From assembly GCA_017644045.1 (NCBI GenBank), contig JAEPMI010000002.1, positions 323,026 through 387,025 of the forward strand: DNA of 64,000 nucleotides, read 5' to 3'. Source of the stretch: Deltaproteobacteria bacterium (GTDB lineage Bacteria; Myxococcota_A; Polyangia; Polyangiales; Houyiibacteriaceae). A program made the translations under genes and the position numbers. How positions within the stretch are numbered: the first letter of the stretch is position 1; every line of letters starts with the position of its first letter. The notes under the pieces are model-generated. The model did not search any database. It had not been told where the DNA came from and saw only the letters and a list, made by a program, of their open reading frames with translations. Of the stretch, positions 36,685 through 45,240 are shown piece by piece.

Positions 36685-37095
36685 TTGCGGGTCCCGGTCG
36701 TCATCGAGGTGCCGCGCTTCTCGTTCGTGAAACGGGACCCGAAGGGCGCCATCGACTTCGTGTCGCCCTTCCCCACCCCGTTCAATTACGGGTCGATTCC
36801 CGGCACGCTCGCCGAGGATGGCGAGCCGCGAGACGTCCTCCTCCTCGGACCCCGGCTGGCCCGAGGAACCCGAACCGAAGCCGAGGTTCTCGGCGTCGTC
36901 CGATTCCTCGACGCGGGTGTCCCGGACCCCAAGATCGTGGCTGGTCCGCACCTCGGGCGCCGCGATCGCCCGACGATCGACGGCTTCTTCCGCCTCTACG
37001 CCTTCGCCAAGTGGTGCACCGGCCGCCGACCGACCCGCTACGAGGGGTTCGTCGATGCACGAGATTTCCATGAAATCGGCGCGCTGCTGGCGTAG
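36685..37095 (+). CDS. Inorganic pyrophosphatase-like protein
   Basis: A 136-residue protein resembling soluble family I inorganic diphosphatases: [43 protein letters not shown], and [15 protein letters not shown]. The usual DGDP metal motif reads DGEP, so one ligand may be changed, and the protein is shorter than the 170-180 residues usual for the family. It may be a divergent enzyme or have lost activity. It starts at TTG 36685, the only start before the conserved IEVPRF. Downstream is the large TSP3/OmpA fusion. Confidence 0.7.
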   Translation: MRVPVVIEVPRFSFVKRDPKGAIDFVSPFPTPFNYGSIPGTLAEDGEPRDVLLLGPRLARGTRTEAEVLGVVRFLDAGVPDPKIVAGPHLGRRDRPTIDGFFRLYAFAKWCTGRRPTRYEGFVDARDFHEIGALLA

Positions 37096-37105
37096 CTTCG
37101 GGCCG

Positions 37106-39946
37106 ATGTCCCGGGTGCACTCACTCTCGTTGCCCCTGCTGGGGCTCGCCGCCCTCGTTCTGTCGGCGTTTCCGACGTCCGCGTTCGCGCAGGACGCCGA
37201 CATGGACTCGATCCTCGACACGGACGAGGCCGGGGTCGACACCGACATGGACGGGGTCGACGACGACCTCGACACGGACAGCGACAACGACCGGATCCTC
37301 GACATCGACGAAGCGGGCGATGACGACCCGATGACGCCACCGATCGACACGGACATGGACGGCACGCCCGACTTCCGGGACGACGACAGCGACGGCGACG
37401 GACTCGGCGACCGCTTCGAGGCCGGGGACGACGACGAGCTCACCGCGCCCGTGGACACCGACCTCGACGGAACGCCGGATTTCCTCGACACCGACTCGGA
37501 CGACGACGGCCTCGACGACGAGCTGGAGAGCGGCGGCTTCCCGCCCATCGACACCGACGGCGACGGCATCCCGGACTACCTCGACACCGACAGCGATGGC
37601 GACGGGCGGCCGGACTTCGACGAGACCCCCTTCGATCTCGACGGTGACGGCATCGCCGACTTCCGGGACCCGGACGCCGACGGCGACGGCGTGAACGACG
37701 GCGTCGACGGCTGCCCGCTGATCCCGACGCGAGACCAGGCCGACCTCGACGGCGACGGTGAGGGCGACGCCTGCGACGACGACTACGACGGCGACACCAT
37801 CGACAACGACGTCGACGTGTGCCCCTTCGTGGCCGATCCGGCCCAGCTCGACAGCGACGGCGACGGCATCGGCGACGCGTGCGTCATCCTCGACGGCGAC
37901 CGCGACGGCTGGGACGACCGGCTCGGCGTCTCCGGTGGGGGCTGCGCCGCGGGCGGCTCGGGCCACGGCGGGGCGCTGGCGCTCCTCCTCATGGTCGCGC
38001 TCGTCGGCTTCCGTCGTCGCGGGGCCCTCCTCGCTCTTCTGGCGGCGGGAATCGCGATCACCAGCACCGCCAGTGCCCAGACCGCGCCGGTCGAACGGCA
38101 GGACTTCTCGGTCGAGCGCTTCCGGCTGGCGACCGACCGTGGCGGCATTCTCGACGTCGAGTGGGCCGCCGTGCCCGGGCACCTCCGGGCGCAGGGCGCG
38201 CTCTGGGTGGGCTACGCCGACGATCCGCTCGTGCTCTACCGGCGATCGCCCGACGACGACGACGACGACGACATCGAACGCGACCGGGTCTCCCCGCTCG
38301 TCGACCACCGCACCACCGCGTCCGCGGTCTTCGCGCTCCCGCTCTTCGACACCCTCTCGGTCGGTTTCGAGCTGCCGCTGGTGCTCTACCAGAACCGCCC
38401 GACCCTCGGCCTCGACGAGGGTCTCGGCGCGACCGCGAACGACCTCGCCACCACCGGCTTCGGCGACCTGCGATTGGTCGCGAAGGTCCAGCTCCTCCAG
38501 GCGGAGCGCCACGGCCTGGACCTCGCCGTGATGCCCGTCTTCACCGTCCCGATGGGCGGCAACGACAGCTACTTCCGCGAGCGCGACTTCACCTTCGCCC
38601 CCGAGCTCCTGATCTCGCGCGCGAGCCTGAGCGGCGCGTTCCGCTTCTCGCTCAACGTGGGCTATCAAGTCCGCGAGAAGACCCAGCTGGTGAACCTCGA
38701 GGTCGACGACGAGGTCTCGGTCCGGCTCGGCATCGCGGGTCGGCTCGGCAAGCTCGGCGCACCGCCGATCGAGCTCGACCTCTCCGTCGCCATGGCGTTC
38801 GCCGCCAGCGACTCCTTCGACAACGCCAGCCAGACGCCCTTCGAGATTCGCGCCGGTGCCACCTACGATGCCCACGAGCTGGTCGCGCCCTTCATCGGTG
38901 CCGGCGTCGGTGTGGTCCGTGGCTACGGCACGCCCGACTGGCGGGTCTTCGCGGGCGTCCGCGTCGGCCTGATCGGCGAAGAGACCGGGCCCTGCGACGG
39001 CGAGGTGGAGGACATCGACGGCTTCGAGGACGACGACGGCTGCGCCGATCCGGACAACGACGAGGACGGCATCCTCGACGAGCGCGACGACTGCCCGGAC
39101 GAGGCGGAGGACGTCGACGGCTTCGAGGACGACGACGGCTGCCGCGACTACGACAACGACGGTGACGGCGTGCTCGACGCTCGAGACGAGTGTCCGCTCG
39201 AGGCCGAGCCGCCCGGCGGCAACGGCGACGGGTGCCCGAACGACCACCCGGACGCCGACGGCGACGGCATCGAGGACTCGGCCGATCGGTGCGTCGAAGA
39301 GCCCGAGGACCGGGACGAGTTCGAGGACGAGGACGGCTGCCCGGACCTCGACAACGACGAGGACGGCATCGCGGACGGCGCCGACCGCTGCCCCCTCGAG
39401 GCGGGCGTCGCGGAGAACCACGGCTGTCCCGACACCGACCGCGACGAGGACGGCGTCCCGGACCGCATCGACAACTGCCCGGACGAGCCCGGGACCGCGG
39501 AGCGGCAGGGCTGCCGAGCGCCCCAGCAGGTGCGCATCGAAGAGACGCAGCTCGTCATCACCGACAAGGTCTACTTTGCGCACGACTCGGCGCGGATCCT
39601 CGGGCGCTCGAACCGGCTGCTCGACAACATCGCGGCCGTGCTGGTGAACCACCCCGAGATCGAGCACGTCCGCGTGGAGGGCCACACCGACTCGAGCGGC
39701 GCCCGCGACCACAACGTCGAGCTCAGCCTCCAGCGCGCGCAGGCCGTCATGGCCTACCTGGTCGGCAAGGAGGTCGCCGCCGAGCGCCTCGAAGCCCGCG
39801 GTCTGGGCCCGGACCGACCGGTGGCCGACAACGACACCGCCGAGGGGCGCGCGCAGAACCGGCGCGTCGAGTTCCTCATCGGCGAAGCGGAGCCGGAAGC
39901 CGCGGCCGCGGATGCCGAGCCCGCCGTGTCGGACAACGGCAACTGA
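37106..39946 (+). CDS. Fusion of a TSP3 repeat protein with an OmpA/barrel protein
   Basis: A 946-residue exported protein. A signal peptide ends in TSAFA. Residues about 30-270 are acidic calcium-binding TSP3-type repeats (DxDxDG). Residues about 277-307 ([13 protein letters not shown], then a hydrophobic stretch and RRR) match the C-terminal tag of other secreted proteins in this window. Immediately afterwards comes a second signal-peptide-like stretch ending in STASA. An outer-membrane barrel region follows (about 330-640), then further TSP3 repeats and an OmpA-like peptidoglycan-binding domain ([32 protein letters not shown]). An internal ATG at 37991 could start a second protein. It looks like two genes joined in frame or a protein cut between the parts. 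Confidence 0.88.
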   Translation: MSRVHSLSLPLLGLAALVLSAFPTSAFAQDADMDSILDTDEAGVDTDMDGVDDDLDTDSDNDRILDIDEAGDDDPMTPPIDTDMDGTPDFRDDDSDGDGLGDRFEAGDDDELTAPVDTDLDGTPDFLDTDSDDDGLDDELESGGFPPIDTDGDGIPDYLDTDSDGDGRPDFDETPFDLDGDGIADFRDPDADGDGVNDGVDGCPLIPTRDQADLDGDGEGDACDDDYDGDTIDNDVDVCPFVADPAQLDSDGDGIGDACVILDGDRDGWDDRLGVSGGGCAAGGSGHGGALALLLMVALVGFRRRGALLALLAAGIAITSTASAQTAPVERQDFSVERFRLATDRGGILDVEWAAVPGHLRAQGALWVGYADDPLVLYRRSPDDDDDDDIERDRVSPLVDHRTTASAVFALPLFDTLSVGFELPLVLYQNRPTLGLDEGLGATANDLATTGFGDLRLVAKVQLLQAERHGLDLAVMPVFTVPMGGNDSYFRERDFTFAPELLISRASLSGAFRFSLNVGYQVREKTQLVNLEVDDEVSVRLGIAGRLGKLGAPPIELDLSVAMAFAASDSFDNASQTPFEIRAGATYDAHELVAPFIGAGVGVVRGYGTPDWRVFAGVRVGLIGEETGPCDGEVEDIDGFEDDDGCADPDNDEDGILDERDDCPDEAEDVDGFEDDDGCRDYDNDGDGVLDARDECPLEAEPPGGNGDGCPNDHPDADGDGIEDSADRCVEEPEDRDEFEDEDGCPDLDNDEDGIADGADRCPLEAGVAENHGCPDTDRDEDGVPDRIDNCPDEPGTAERQGCRAPQQVRIEETQLVITDKVYFAHDSARILGRSNRLLDNIAAVLVNHPEIEHVRVEGHTDSSGARDHNVELSLQRAQAVMAYLVGKEVAAERLEARGLGPDRPVADNDTAEGRAQNRRVEFLIGEAEPEAAAADAEPAVSDNGN

Positions 39947-39953
39947 CCCTAGG

Positions 39954-41450
39954 CTAGGCCGCGACGACCTCTCCGAGCGCCTCCTCCAGGAGCCGAATGG
40001 GGGCGTCCGTCGACAGGCTGCTCGCGCGCTGACGGATGAGCGCAGCCACCACCTCCAGGTCGACTCGCGCATCGCCCAGCATGAGCACCAGCGCCTGCAG
40101 CTCCCGAATCAGGGCGCTGCGCACCTCGGGTGTTCGGCGAGTGGTCTGCCCCGGGGGCGGCATGAGCCCCGCGAAGAGTGTTCGACCATGCAGGTCGAGT
40201 GAGACCGTCCAGCGAGTGCAGGGGAGACCAGCATCCGGCCACCGCCGGAGACACCGATCGAGCCGCTCCGCCACGTCACACAATCGATCGGAGAGCGCGA
40301 GCGGCGTCACGTCGGGAGCGCCGCTCAGCGCCGAGAGCTCCTCGGCCACGGAGAGGCGCTGACGGACGAGCTGCCACAATCGGTGGCCGCCCTCGCTCTC
40401 CGAAAGCAAGAGCACTCGGTCGGGCGACAGCTCGTCCAGGAGCGCGGAGTGTGATCGCGCCCACTCGATCAGCGCCCTGCGCCCCGCGTCGAGCGTGTCG
40501 AAGAGGGCGTCATGACGAGAGTGGAACCGCCAGCCCTCGCCGGAGGCCGACCAGCTCCCCCGTTCGGTGGGAGTCGCCACGAGCCCCAGTTGGTGGACCT
40601 CGTGCAAGAGCGCTCGTCCCTCGACCGGAGGCCACAGCAGTCCGCCGGGCATCGCCGGGTCGGGACGAAACGGCAGGACCTTCGGTGGCTCGGCGTCGAG
40701 CGCCGGCCCCTCCGATGGCCCGAGCGCCGGTGGAGTCGGCTCATCCGAGGGCTCGGGCGACCGGGCATCTGCGACGGGCTGGCCTGGAGAGTGGTCCGCC
40801 TCCCCAGGACCGAGCCCTGCGATCGACTCCAGGAGATCGGACGCGTCGTCGATCGCTGGCGCCTGTTCGGTCAGACCTCTCGTGCCGCCGATGGCACGAA
40901 CTCGGTCCAGCGCGACCCGGATGGCGAAGACGAACGTCTCCCGAACGCCCTCCCCCGTGGTCGCCACGGTCTGCGTGATCGCAACGGGCCCGTCCGACAG
41001 CCGCGCCCGGATGGAGGCGAGGGGGAGCGAGGTGGCCGCGTCCCGCTTGTTCGCCTGGAGGATGATGCCCACCGGGGGCGATCGCCCGAGGAAGTCCTCA
41101 CGAACCTCCTCGAGCAACGCGAACGACTTCTCCGCGGCCGACTCGCGCATGTCGGCCACGAAGACGATGACGTCGGCGCTGTCGAGCAGGGCCAGACGGC
41201 GCTCACGAAGCACGGTCTGGCCAGGAACGGAGACGATCTGACAACGGATCCGACGGCCTTCGAAGATCCCGCCGATGTAATCGGCGTAGTCGAAGAACAG
41301 AGTTCGCCCGTTGGCCTCGCCTGGGGTGACGACTTCGACGCCGAGGCCCTCTGCGAGAGCTCGAACGGTCGTCGTTTTCCCCGAGAATGGCGGTCCGTCA
41401 TACGCAACGCGAAGTACGATGACGCCGCGTTCCTTGTCGAGAACGGCCAC
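39954..41450 (-). CDS. MglA-like small GTPase with extra C-terminal domain
   Basis: A 498-residue protein. The N-terminal about 195 residues form a Ras-like GTPase of the MglA family: G1 motif GPPFSGKTT (19-27), VPGQ (75-78) in place of DxxG, and NKRD (134-137). MglA is the polarity switch of myxobacterial motility. The next 90 residues are Pro/Asp-rich linker, and about 290-490 is an unrecognised domain (RVLLLSESEGGHRLWQL, then ELQALVLMLGDARVDLE). Genes for two Roadblock proteins lie just upstream on the same strand; such proteins (MglB) act as GTPase-activating partners, so a complex is likely. Absence of GGK in G1 is within the family's range. Confidence 0.88.
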   Translation of the reverse strand: MAVLDKERGVIVLRVAYDGPPFSGKTTTVRALAEGLGVEVVTPGEANGRTLFFDYADYIGGIFEGRRIRCQIVSVPGQTVLRERRLALLDSADVIVFVADMRESAAEKSFALLEEVREDFLGRSPPVGIILQANKRDAATSLPLASIRARLSDGPVAITQTVATTGEGVRETFVFAIRVALDRVRAIGGTRGLTEQAPAIDDASDLLESIAGLGPGEADHSPGQPVADARSPEPSDEPTPPALGPSEGPALDAEPPKVLPFRPDPAMPGGLLWPPVEGRALLHEVHQLGLVATPTERGSWSASGEGWRFHSRHDALFDTLDAGRRALIEWARSHSALLDELSPDRVLLLSESEGGHRLWQLVRQRLSVAEELSALSGAPDVTPLALSDRLCDVAERLDRCLRRWPDAGLPCTRWTVSLDLHGRTLFAGLMPPPGQTTRRTPEVRSALIRELQALVLMLGDARVDLEVVAALIRQRASSLSTDAPIRLLEEALGEVVAA

Positions 41451-41466
41451 GGGTCGAAACGAGTCC

Positions 41467-41835
41467 CTAGTCGAGATCCTTGACGTGCTTGGCCACGGCC
41501 ATGCGGACGATGGCGAGATTGCTCTGCGCCTTGTCGACGGCCATATAGAGGAACGTCCCGGGGTTGACCAACTTGATGAGGTGGATCTGGTCGGTGAGAG
41601 TGATCAGCATGTCCTCGATCGTTCCATCGAGCTCGAGGGTCCGCATGATCTTCAGCTTCTGCTTCACGAGCTCGCTATTGTAGGCGCTCGCCGCCGTCAG
41701 ATCGAAGCCCTGCTTCGAGGTCTTTACCGCCAGTGTCATCCCCGACTCGAGGTCGACCAATGATGCGGCGATGAACCCTGAAGCGTCGTTCTCGATCCGG
41801 GCCAGGACTTCCGTCAACTCTTGTTCGCTAGGCAT
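41467..41835 (-). CDS. Roadblock/LC7 domain protein
   Basis: A 122-residue Roadblock/LC7 protein (GFIAASLVDLESGMTLAVKT, then EDMLITLTDQIHLIKLVNPGTFLYMAVD). The domain forms dimers and in MglB acts on a Ras-like GTPase. It lies between a second Roadblock gene and the MglA-like GTPase gene, 16 bases from the latter, so the three form one operon and probably one signalling complex. Confidence 0.92.
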   Translation of the reverse strand: MPSEQELTEVLARIENDASGFIAASLVDLESGMTLAVKTSKQGFDLTAASAYNSELVKQKLKIMRTLELDGTIEDMLITLTDQIHLIKLVNPGTFLYMAVDKAQSNLAIVRMAVAKHVKDLD

Positions 41836-41868
41836 GTCTTTCCTTCTTCCTCCGGTCCCTTCGGGGAC

Positions 41869-42231
41869 TCAGACGGTGAGTTCTTTCTCGATCGCGGCGA
41901 GCTTGTGGCGCGCCATGGCGAGGTTGCCGCGCGCCTTGTCCACCACGAGGTAGATGAAGAGCGCGTCGTTCTGCGTGAGCGGCCGGATGATGTGGTAGGC
42001 CGACCCGAGCGAGATCAGGATGTCCTCGATGGAGTCGTCGAGCTTCAGGGCGGCCATCGTCTTCCGCTTCGCCCGCACCACCTCGGTGTTGCCGGCGGCG
42101 GCGACTTCGAGGTCCACCGGTCCGCCGCCCTCGGCGCCGAGCATCATCCCGCTGTTGCTGTCGACGACGCATGCGCCGACGGCCCCATCGAGCTGCAGGA
42201 TCTCGTGCAGCGCCTCTTTCACGTTTGCCAT
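41869..42231 (-). CDS. Roadblock/LC7 domain protein
   Basis: A 120-residue Roadblock/LC7 protein (LDGAVGACVVDSNSGMMLGA, then IEDILISLGSAYHIIRPLT). I chose the ATG at 42231 because it is preceded by AAGGAGG at the right distance; an upstream start would overlap operator-like repeats. It is the first gene of the leftward GTPase operon and shares a promoter region with the histidine kinase. It resembles the third Roadblock protein at 53033-53389 (same NTEVVR segment), pointing to a common origin. Confidence 0.93.
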   Translation of the reverse strand: MANVKEALHEILQLDGAVGACVVDSNSGMMLGAEGGGPVDLEVAAAGNTEVVRAKRKTMAALKLDDSIEDILISLGSAYHIIRPLTQNDALFIYLVVDKARGNLAMARHKLAAIEKELTV

Positions 42232-42340
42232 CCTGGCCTCCTTCTTCGCACCACCGACGGCTGCGTCGGCGGTGAGCGGCGTTGCAACAGGCGGGCCAGC
42301 ACGGTTGGCGGGACACGAGACGCACGAAAGGGCGGACACC

Positions 42341-42375
42341 GGCGGATTCCGCCAGAGCGCCGGCGGATTTCGCCA
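42341..42375. promoter_or_regulatory. Two tandem operator-like dyads
   Basis: Two copies of GGCGGATTYCGCCA begin at 42341 and 42362, 21 bases apart, which is two helical turns. Copy one has perfect 6-base arms (GGCGGA-T-TCCGCC); copy two has one mismatch. They lie between the divergent Roadblock and histidine kinase genes, so a dimeric regulator could bind both sites on the same face. Confidence 0.5.
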
Positions 42376-42378
42376 CCC

Positions 42379-42395
42379 CAGCTCCGCGGGAGCTG
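42379..42395. promoter_or_regulatory. 17-bp inverted repeat in the divergent promoter region
   Basis: CAGCTCC-GCG-GGAGCTG is a perfect inverted repeat with 7-base arms, four bases after the second tandem dyad. It may be an operator or a hairpin in the leader of the histidine kinase gene, 60 bases upstream of its ATG. Confidence 0.4.
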
Positions 42396-42455
42396 AAGTG
42401 TCCCTACTTTTTGGGCTCTGGATGGTGGAACGGCAGCTGCATTGGTTTCTGAACC

Positions 42456-43454
42456 ATGGACGCGTCGTTGCTGCCGCTGGACGAGATCGGGACCCCCATG
42501 GTGGTGGCGTCGACGCAGTCGTCGGAGGTGCTGTGGGCCAATCCGGCGGCGCGTGAGCTCCTGGAGCGCGTCCTTCCCGGCTTCGACGAGCTCCCGAAGA
42601 CCCTCGTCACGGCTCTGGAACGAGTCCCTGCGGGAGAGGCCATCGAGTGGCGGCCCCACCCTCACCTGCGCGCGCTCTTCGGCTGCACTCGCTATCTCTA
42701 CACGCAGCGGCCGCAGCAGCTGATCCTGCTCAAGGAGATCTCCAGGCAGCGCCGCGTCACCTCCAAGCGGCTCCAGAAGGACCGGCTGGAGTCCATCGGT
42801 CGGCTCGTCGCGAGCATCGCTCACGAACTACGCAACACCGTCGCCAGCATCGTCTACAACACCGACCTGCTGACCTTCGAAGAGATGCCGCCCGAGGACC
42901 GCGTGGCCACGGTCGACGAGATTCGAGATGCCTCGACCAGCCTGCAAGGCACCGTCGACCGGCTTCTCGACTACGCTCGGCTGGGTCCGGCCGTCTCCAC
43001 CCCCGTATCGCTTCACGCCACGCTCACGCGTGCTCAGGGTTTTCTCCGCCGGTTCTACGGCGACGGGTCGCACCAGATGAGCATCGACATCGACACGGCG
43101 GCAGACACGGTCCGGGGCAACGGGCTGGTGATCGAGCAGGCATTCGTGAACCTACTGCTGAACGCGGCCCAGGCAGCCGACGACCAGACCATCGTGGTCG
43201 CGATCGAGGCCCGACGAACCGGTGGGCTCGTACGCGTGCGTGTGACGGACAATGGCCCAGGAGTTCCAGACGATCTGGGCCCCACGATCTTCGAGCCCTT
43301 CGTCACCACGCGCAGCGACGGGACGGGCCTCGGCCTCACCAACGCCAAGGCCGCGATCGAGAGCCTGGGTGGCTCGCTCGAGCTCGAGTCGGGTCAGCCG
43401 GGTGCGACGTTCGTGATGCACCTCCCAGCCGTGGGGACGGGGGACGTACCGTGA
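42456..43454 (+). CDS. Soluble histidine kinase
   Basis: A 332-residue kinase. A short PAS-like N-terminal domain (TPMVVASTQSSEVLWANPAARELL) precedes a HisKA helix with His 123 (SIAHELRNTVAS) and a HATPase domain (VNLLLNAAQAA, NGPGVPDDL, GTGLGLTNAKAAIE). There is no membrane helix. Its stop overlaps the next gene by GTGA, and the receiver protein two genes on is the likely partner. No good ribosome site is visible; a TGGTT...AACCA dyad sits directly at the start. Confidence 0.92.
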   Translation: MDASLLPLDEIGTPMVVASTQSSEVLWANPAARELLERVLPGFDELPKTLVTALERVPAGEAIEWRPHPHLRALFGCTRYLYTQRPQQLILLKEISRQRRVTSKRLQKDRLESIGRLVASIAHELRNTVASIVYNTDLLTFEEMPPEDRVATVDEIRDASTSLQGTVDRLLDYARLGPAVSTPVSLHATLTRAQGFLRRFYGDGSHQMSIDIDTAADTVRGNGLVIEQAFVNLLLNAAQAADDQTIVVAIEARRTGGLVRVRVTDNGPGVPDDLGPTIFEPFVTTRSDGTGLGLTNAKAAIESLGGSLELESGQPGATFVMHLPAVGTGDVP

Positions 43455-44209
43455 AGCTCGGCGCACTGCGTCGGGTGCTGAGGGAGGTCGAGCGCCTCCC
43501 CGCCGGTGCTGCCGGCGTCCTTCGTTTCGGCGATCGAGGCACGCTGCTCTGTGACGCCGGTCTGGTCTGCTGGGCGTCGGCGACTGGAGCGCGGGAGCGG
43601 CTCGGCGAGCTCCTTCGCCGGCAGCGGAACCCACCCCTCCCGCGTCGCTACCTCGCCGAGGTGGTGAAGACGTGTCGCGCCGAGTCCCGACCGCTGGGGG
43701 AGGCGCTGCTCGCAACCGGAGAGGTCACCGAGAAGGGTCTCCGAGCGGCGCTCTTCCGGCAGGCCTGCGACGCGATCGAGCGGCTCGCGGAGGGAACCGA
43801 GCGACCGACCTTCACCCCACTCGCTGACGACGCCGTCCACTACGACCACCGCTTCGCGTTCCACCCCACGGAGATCCTCGTCCAGATCGGGAGCCGCGGA
43901 CACAAGGCGATGGCCGTCCTCGCCACTCGGGAGCTCGTGAGCATGGGCTCCACTCGCCCGACCGTCGGGTTCCTTTGCGAGCAGGAGCACGGCCCGGTGG
44001 CCATCGCCGTCCGCCAGCCGGATGGGCTGTGCATCGACGACCTCCCCGCCGGCCAGTGGGGGTGCGCGCTCGCGGCGCTGGCCGAAGATGCCGCAGGTGT
44101 CGCGGAAGGGCCCCCATCGCCCACTGGCAAGCGGCCGCTCGTCTGGAAGAGTGGGCCCTTCTGCTTCCTCGAGCTCCCCCGGAACGGCAGCGCGGAGGTG
44201 CACGCTTGA
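43451..44209 (+). CDS. PATAN/DUF4388-like signalling protein
   Basis: A 252-residue protein. The N-terminal part (GVLRFGDRGTLLCDAGLVCWAS, GEALLATGEVTEKGLRAALFRQ) resembles the DUF4388/PATAN and GspE-N type helical modules often found next to receivers in myxobacteria. The C-terminal half (LVSMGSTRPTVGFLCEQEHGPVAIAV) is of unknown type and somewhat Roadblock-like. It is coupled to the kinase (GTGA) and to the receiver gene (TTGA), so all three are one translational unit. Confidence 0.7.
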   Translation: MKLGALRRVLREVERLPAGAAGVLRFGDRGTLLCDAGLVCWASATGARERLGELLRRQRNPPLPRRYLAEVVKTCRAESRPLGEALLATGEVTEKGLRAALFRQACDAIERLAEGTERPTFTPLADDAVHYDHRFAFHPTEILVQIGSRGHKAMAVLATRELVSMGSTRPTVGFLCEQEHGPVAIAVRQPDGLCIDDLPAGQWGCALAALAEDAAGVAEGPPSPTGKRPLVWKSGPFCFLELPRNGSAEVHA

Positions 44210-45240
44210 ACGCACGGGTGCTCATCGTGGAGGACGACGGGCGGCAACTCTCGGCGCTCTCGCGGCTCGTGTCGATGCGGCGCCGCGACCTCACCGTGCT
44301 CACCGCTCGGCATGGGGCGGATGCGCTCGAGGTCCTCGAAGCGGGCGCCATCGACTTCGTGCTCACGGATCTGCAGATGCCGGAGATGGATGGCTTCGAG
44401 CTCCTGGCCTGGATCGCATCGAATCGGCCGCACATGGGCGTGATCGCGATGACCGCGTACCCCGATGTGATCTCGGACGGACGCATGCGCGAGCTCGGGG
44501 GCATCGAGTGCTTCACGAAACCGCTCGACGTCGGGACGATCCTGGAGAGGATCGACCGAGTGCTGGGGCGCCAATCCGGTCACCTCCGCGACATCGGCCT
44601 GCCCTCGCTGCTGCAGGTGCTGGAGATGGAACGCAAGTCCTCCGTCCTGACGGTGCAGTCCGACGGGCAGGTGGGTCACCTCTACCTCGACGGAGGCGAA
44701 TTGGTCGACGCGAGCTGCGGGAGCCAGAGCGGCGACGACGCCGCGCTGGCGATCCTCGGATGGCAGTCCCCGTCGATCACGCTCCACCACATCGACCATC
44801 ACCCGGGTCGGACCGTCGAACGTGCCATGGGTTTCCTGATCATGGAGGCCATGCGCGTCGCCGACGAGCGCTCCCGACCGACGGCTCCCGAGGAGGAGGA
44901 GGACCACCGCGGAGCCGTGGTGCCCGAGACTCCGGCTGGGCCACCCCTTCCCGAGCACGTCATCGCGATCGGTGTGGTGGACTTGGACGGCGACGGCATG
45001 TCACACGCGGTGGGAGATTGGAGTGGGCTCGAAGCCGTCGCCGAGCTCGCCGCTCACGTGTGGGAGATGAGCGCGGAGGAGGTGATCCTCACCAGTTCGA
45101 CCCACTGGATCGTGGCGCGCTCCGCCGGCCACCGGGCGCTGGCGGTCGTGGCGGTGGAACCGCACCCCGCACGACTGAAATCTGCGCGGGCCGCGCTGGC
45201 CGACGTCGCCGCTCGGGTCAACGAATCCCATAGCGCTTGA
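44206..45240 (+). CDS. Receiver-DUF4388 protein with Roadblock-like tail
   Basis: A 344-residue protein. A receiver domain (Asp 55 in FVLTDLQMP, Lys near 102 in CFTKPLD) is followed by a DUF4388 domain (about 128-235, SLLQVLEMERKSSVLTVQSD) and a C-terminal stretch (about 260-340, VEPHPARLKSARAALADVA) resembling a diverged Roadblock fold. There is no DNA-binding domain, so the output may be protein interaction with the GTPase/Roadblock operon alongside. The TTG at 44206 overlaps the previous stop, and GGAGG lies upstream. The 3' end overlaps the NtrC-type gene by 23 bases. Confidence 0.85.
   Translation: MNARVLIVEDDGRQLSALSRLVSMRRRDLTVLTARHGADALEVLEAGAIDFVLTDLQMPEMDGFELLAWIASNRPHMGVIAMTAYPDVISDGRMRELGGIECFTKPLDVGTILERIDRVLGRQSGHLRDIGLPSLLQVLEMERKSSVLTVQSDGQVGHLYLDGGELVDASCGSQSGDDAALAILGWQSPSITLHHIDHHPGRTVERAMGFLIMEAMRVADERSRPTAPEEEEDHRGAVVPETPAGPPLPEHVIAIGVVDLDGDGMSHAVGDWSGLEAVAELAAHVWEMSAEEVILTSSTHWIVARSAGHRALAVVAVEPHPARLKSARAALADVAARVNESHSA

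Noticed and set aside
37096-38020. Two separate genes rather than one fusion at 37106-39946
   Set aside because: No stop codon interrupts the frame in the given sequence, so the single reading frame is reported. The possibility of two proteins is kept as a finding.
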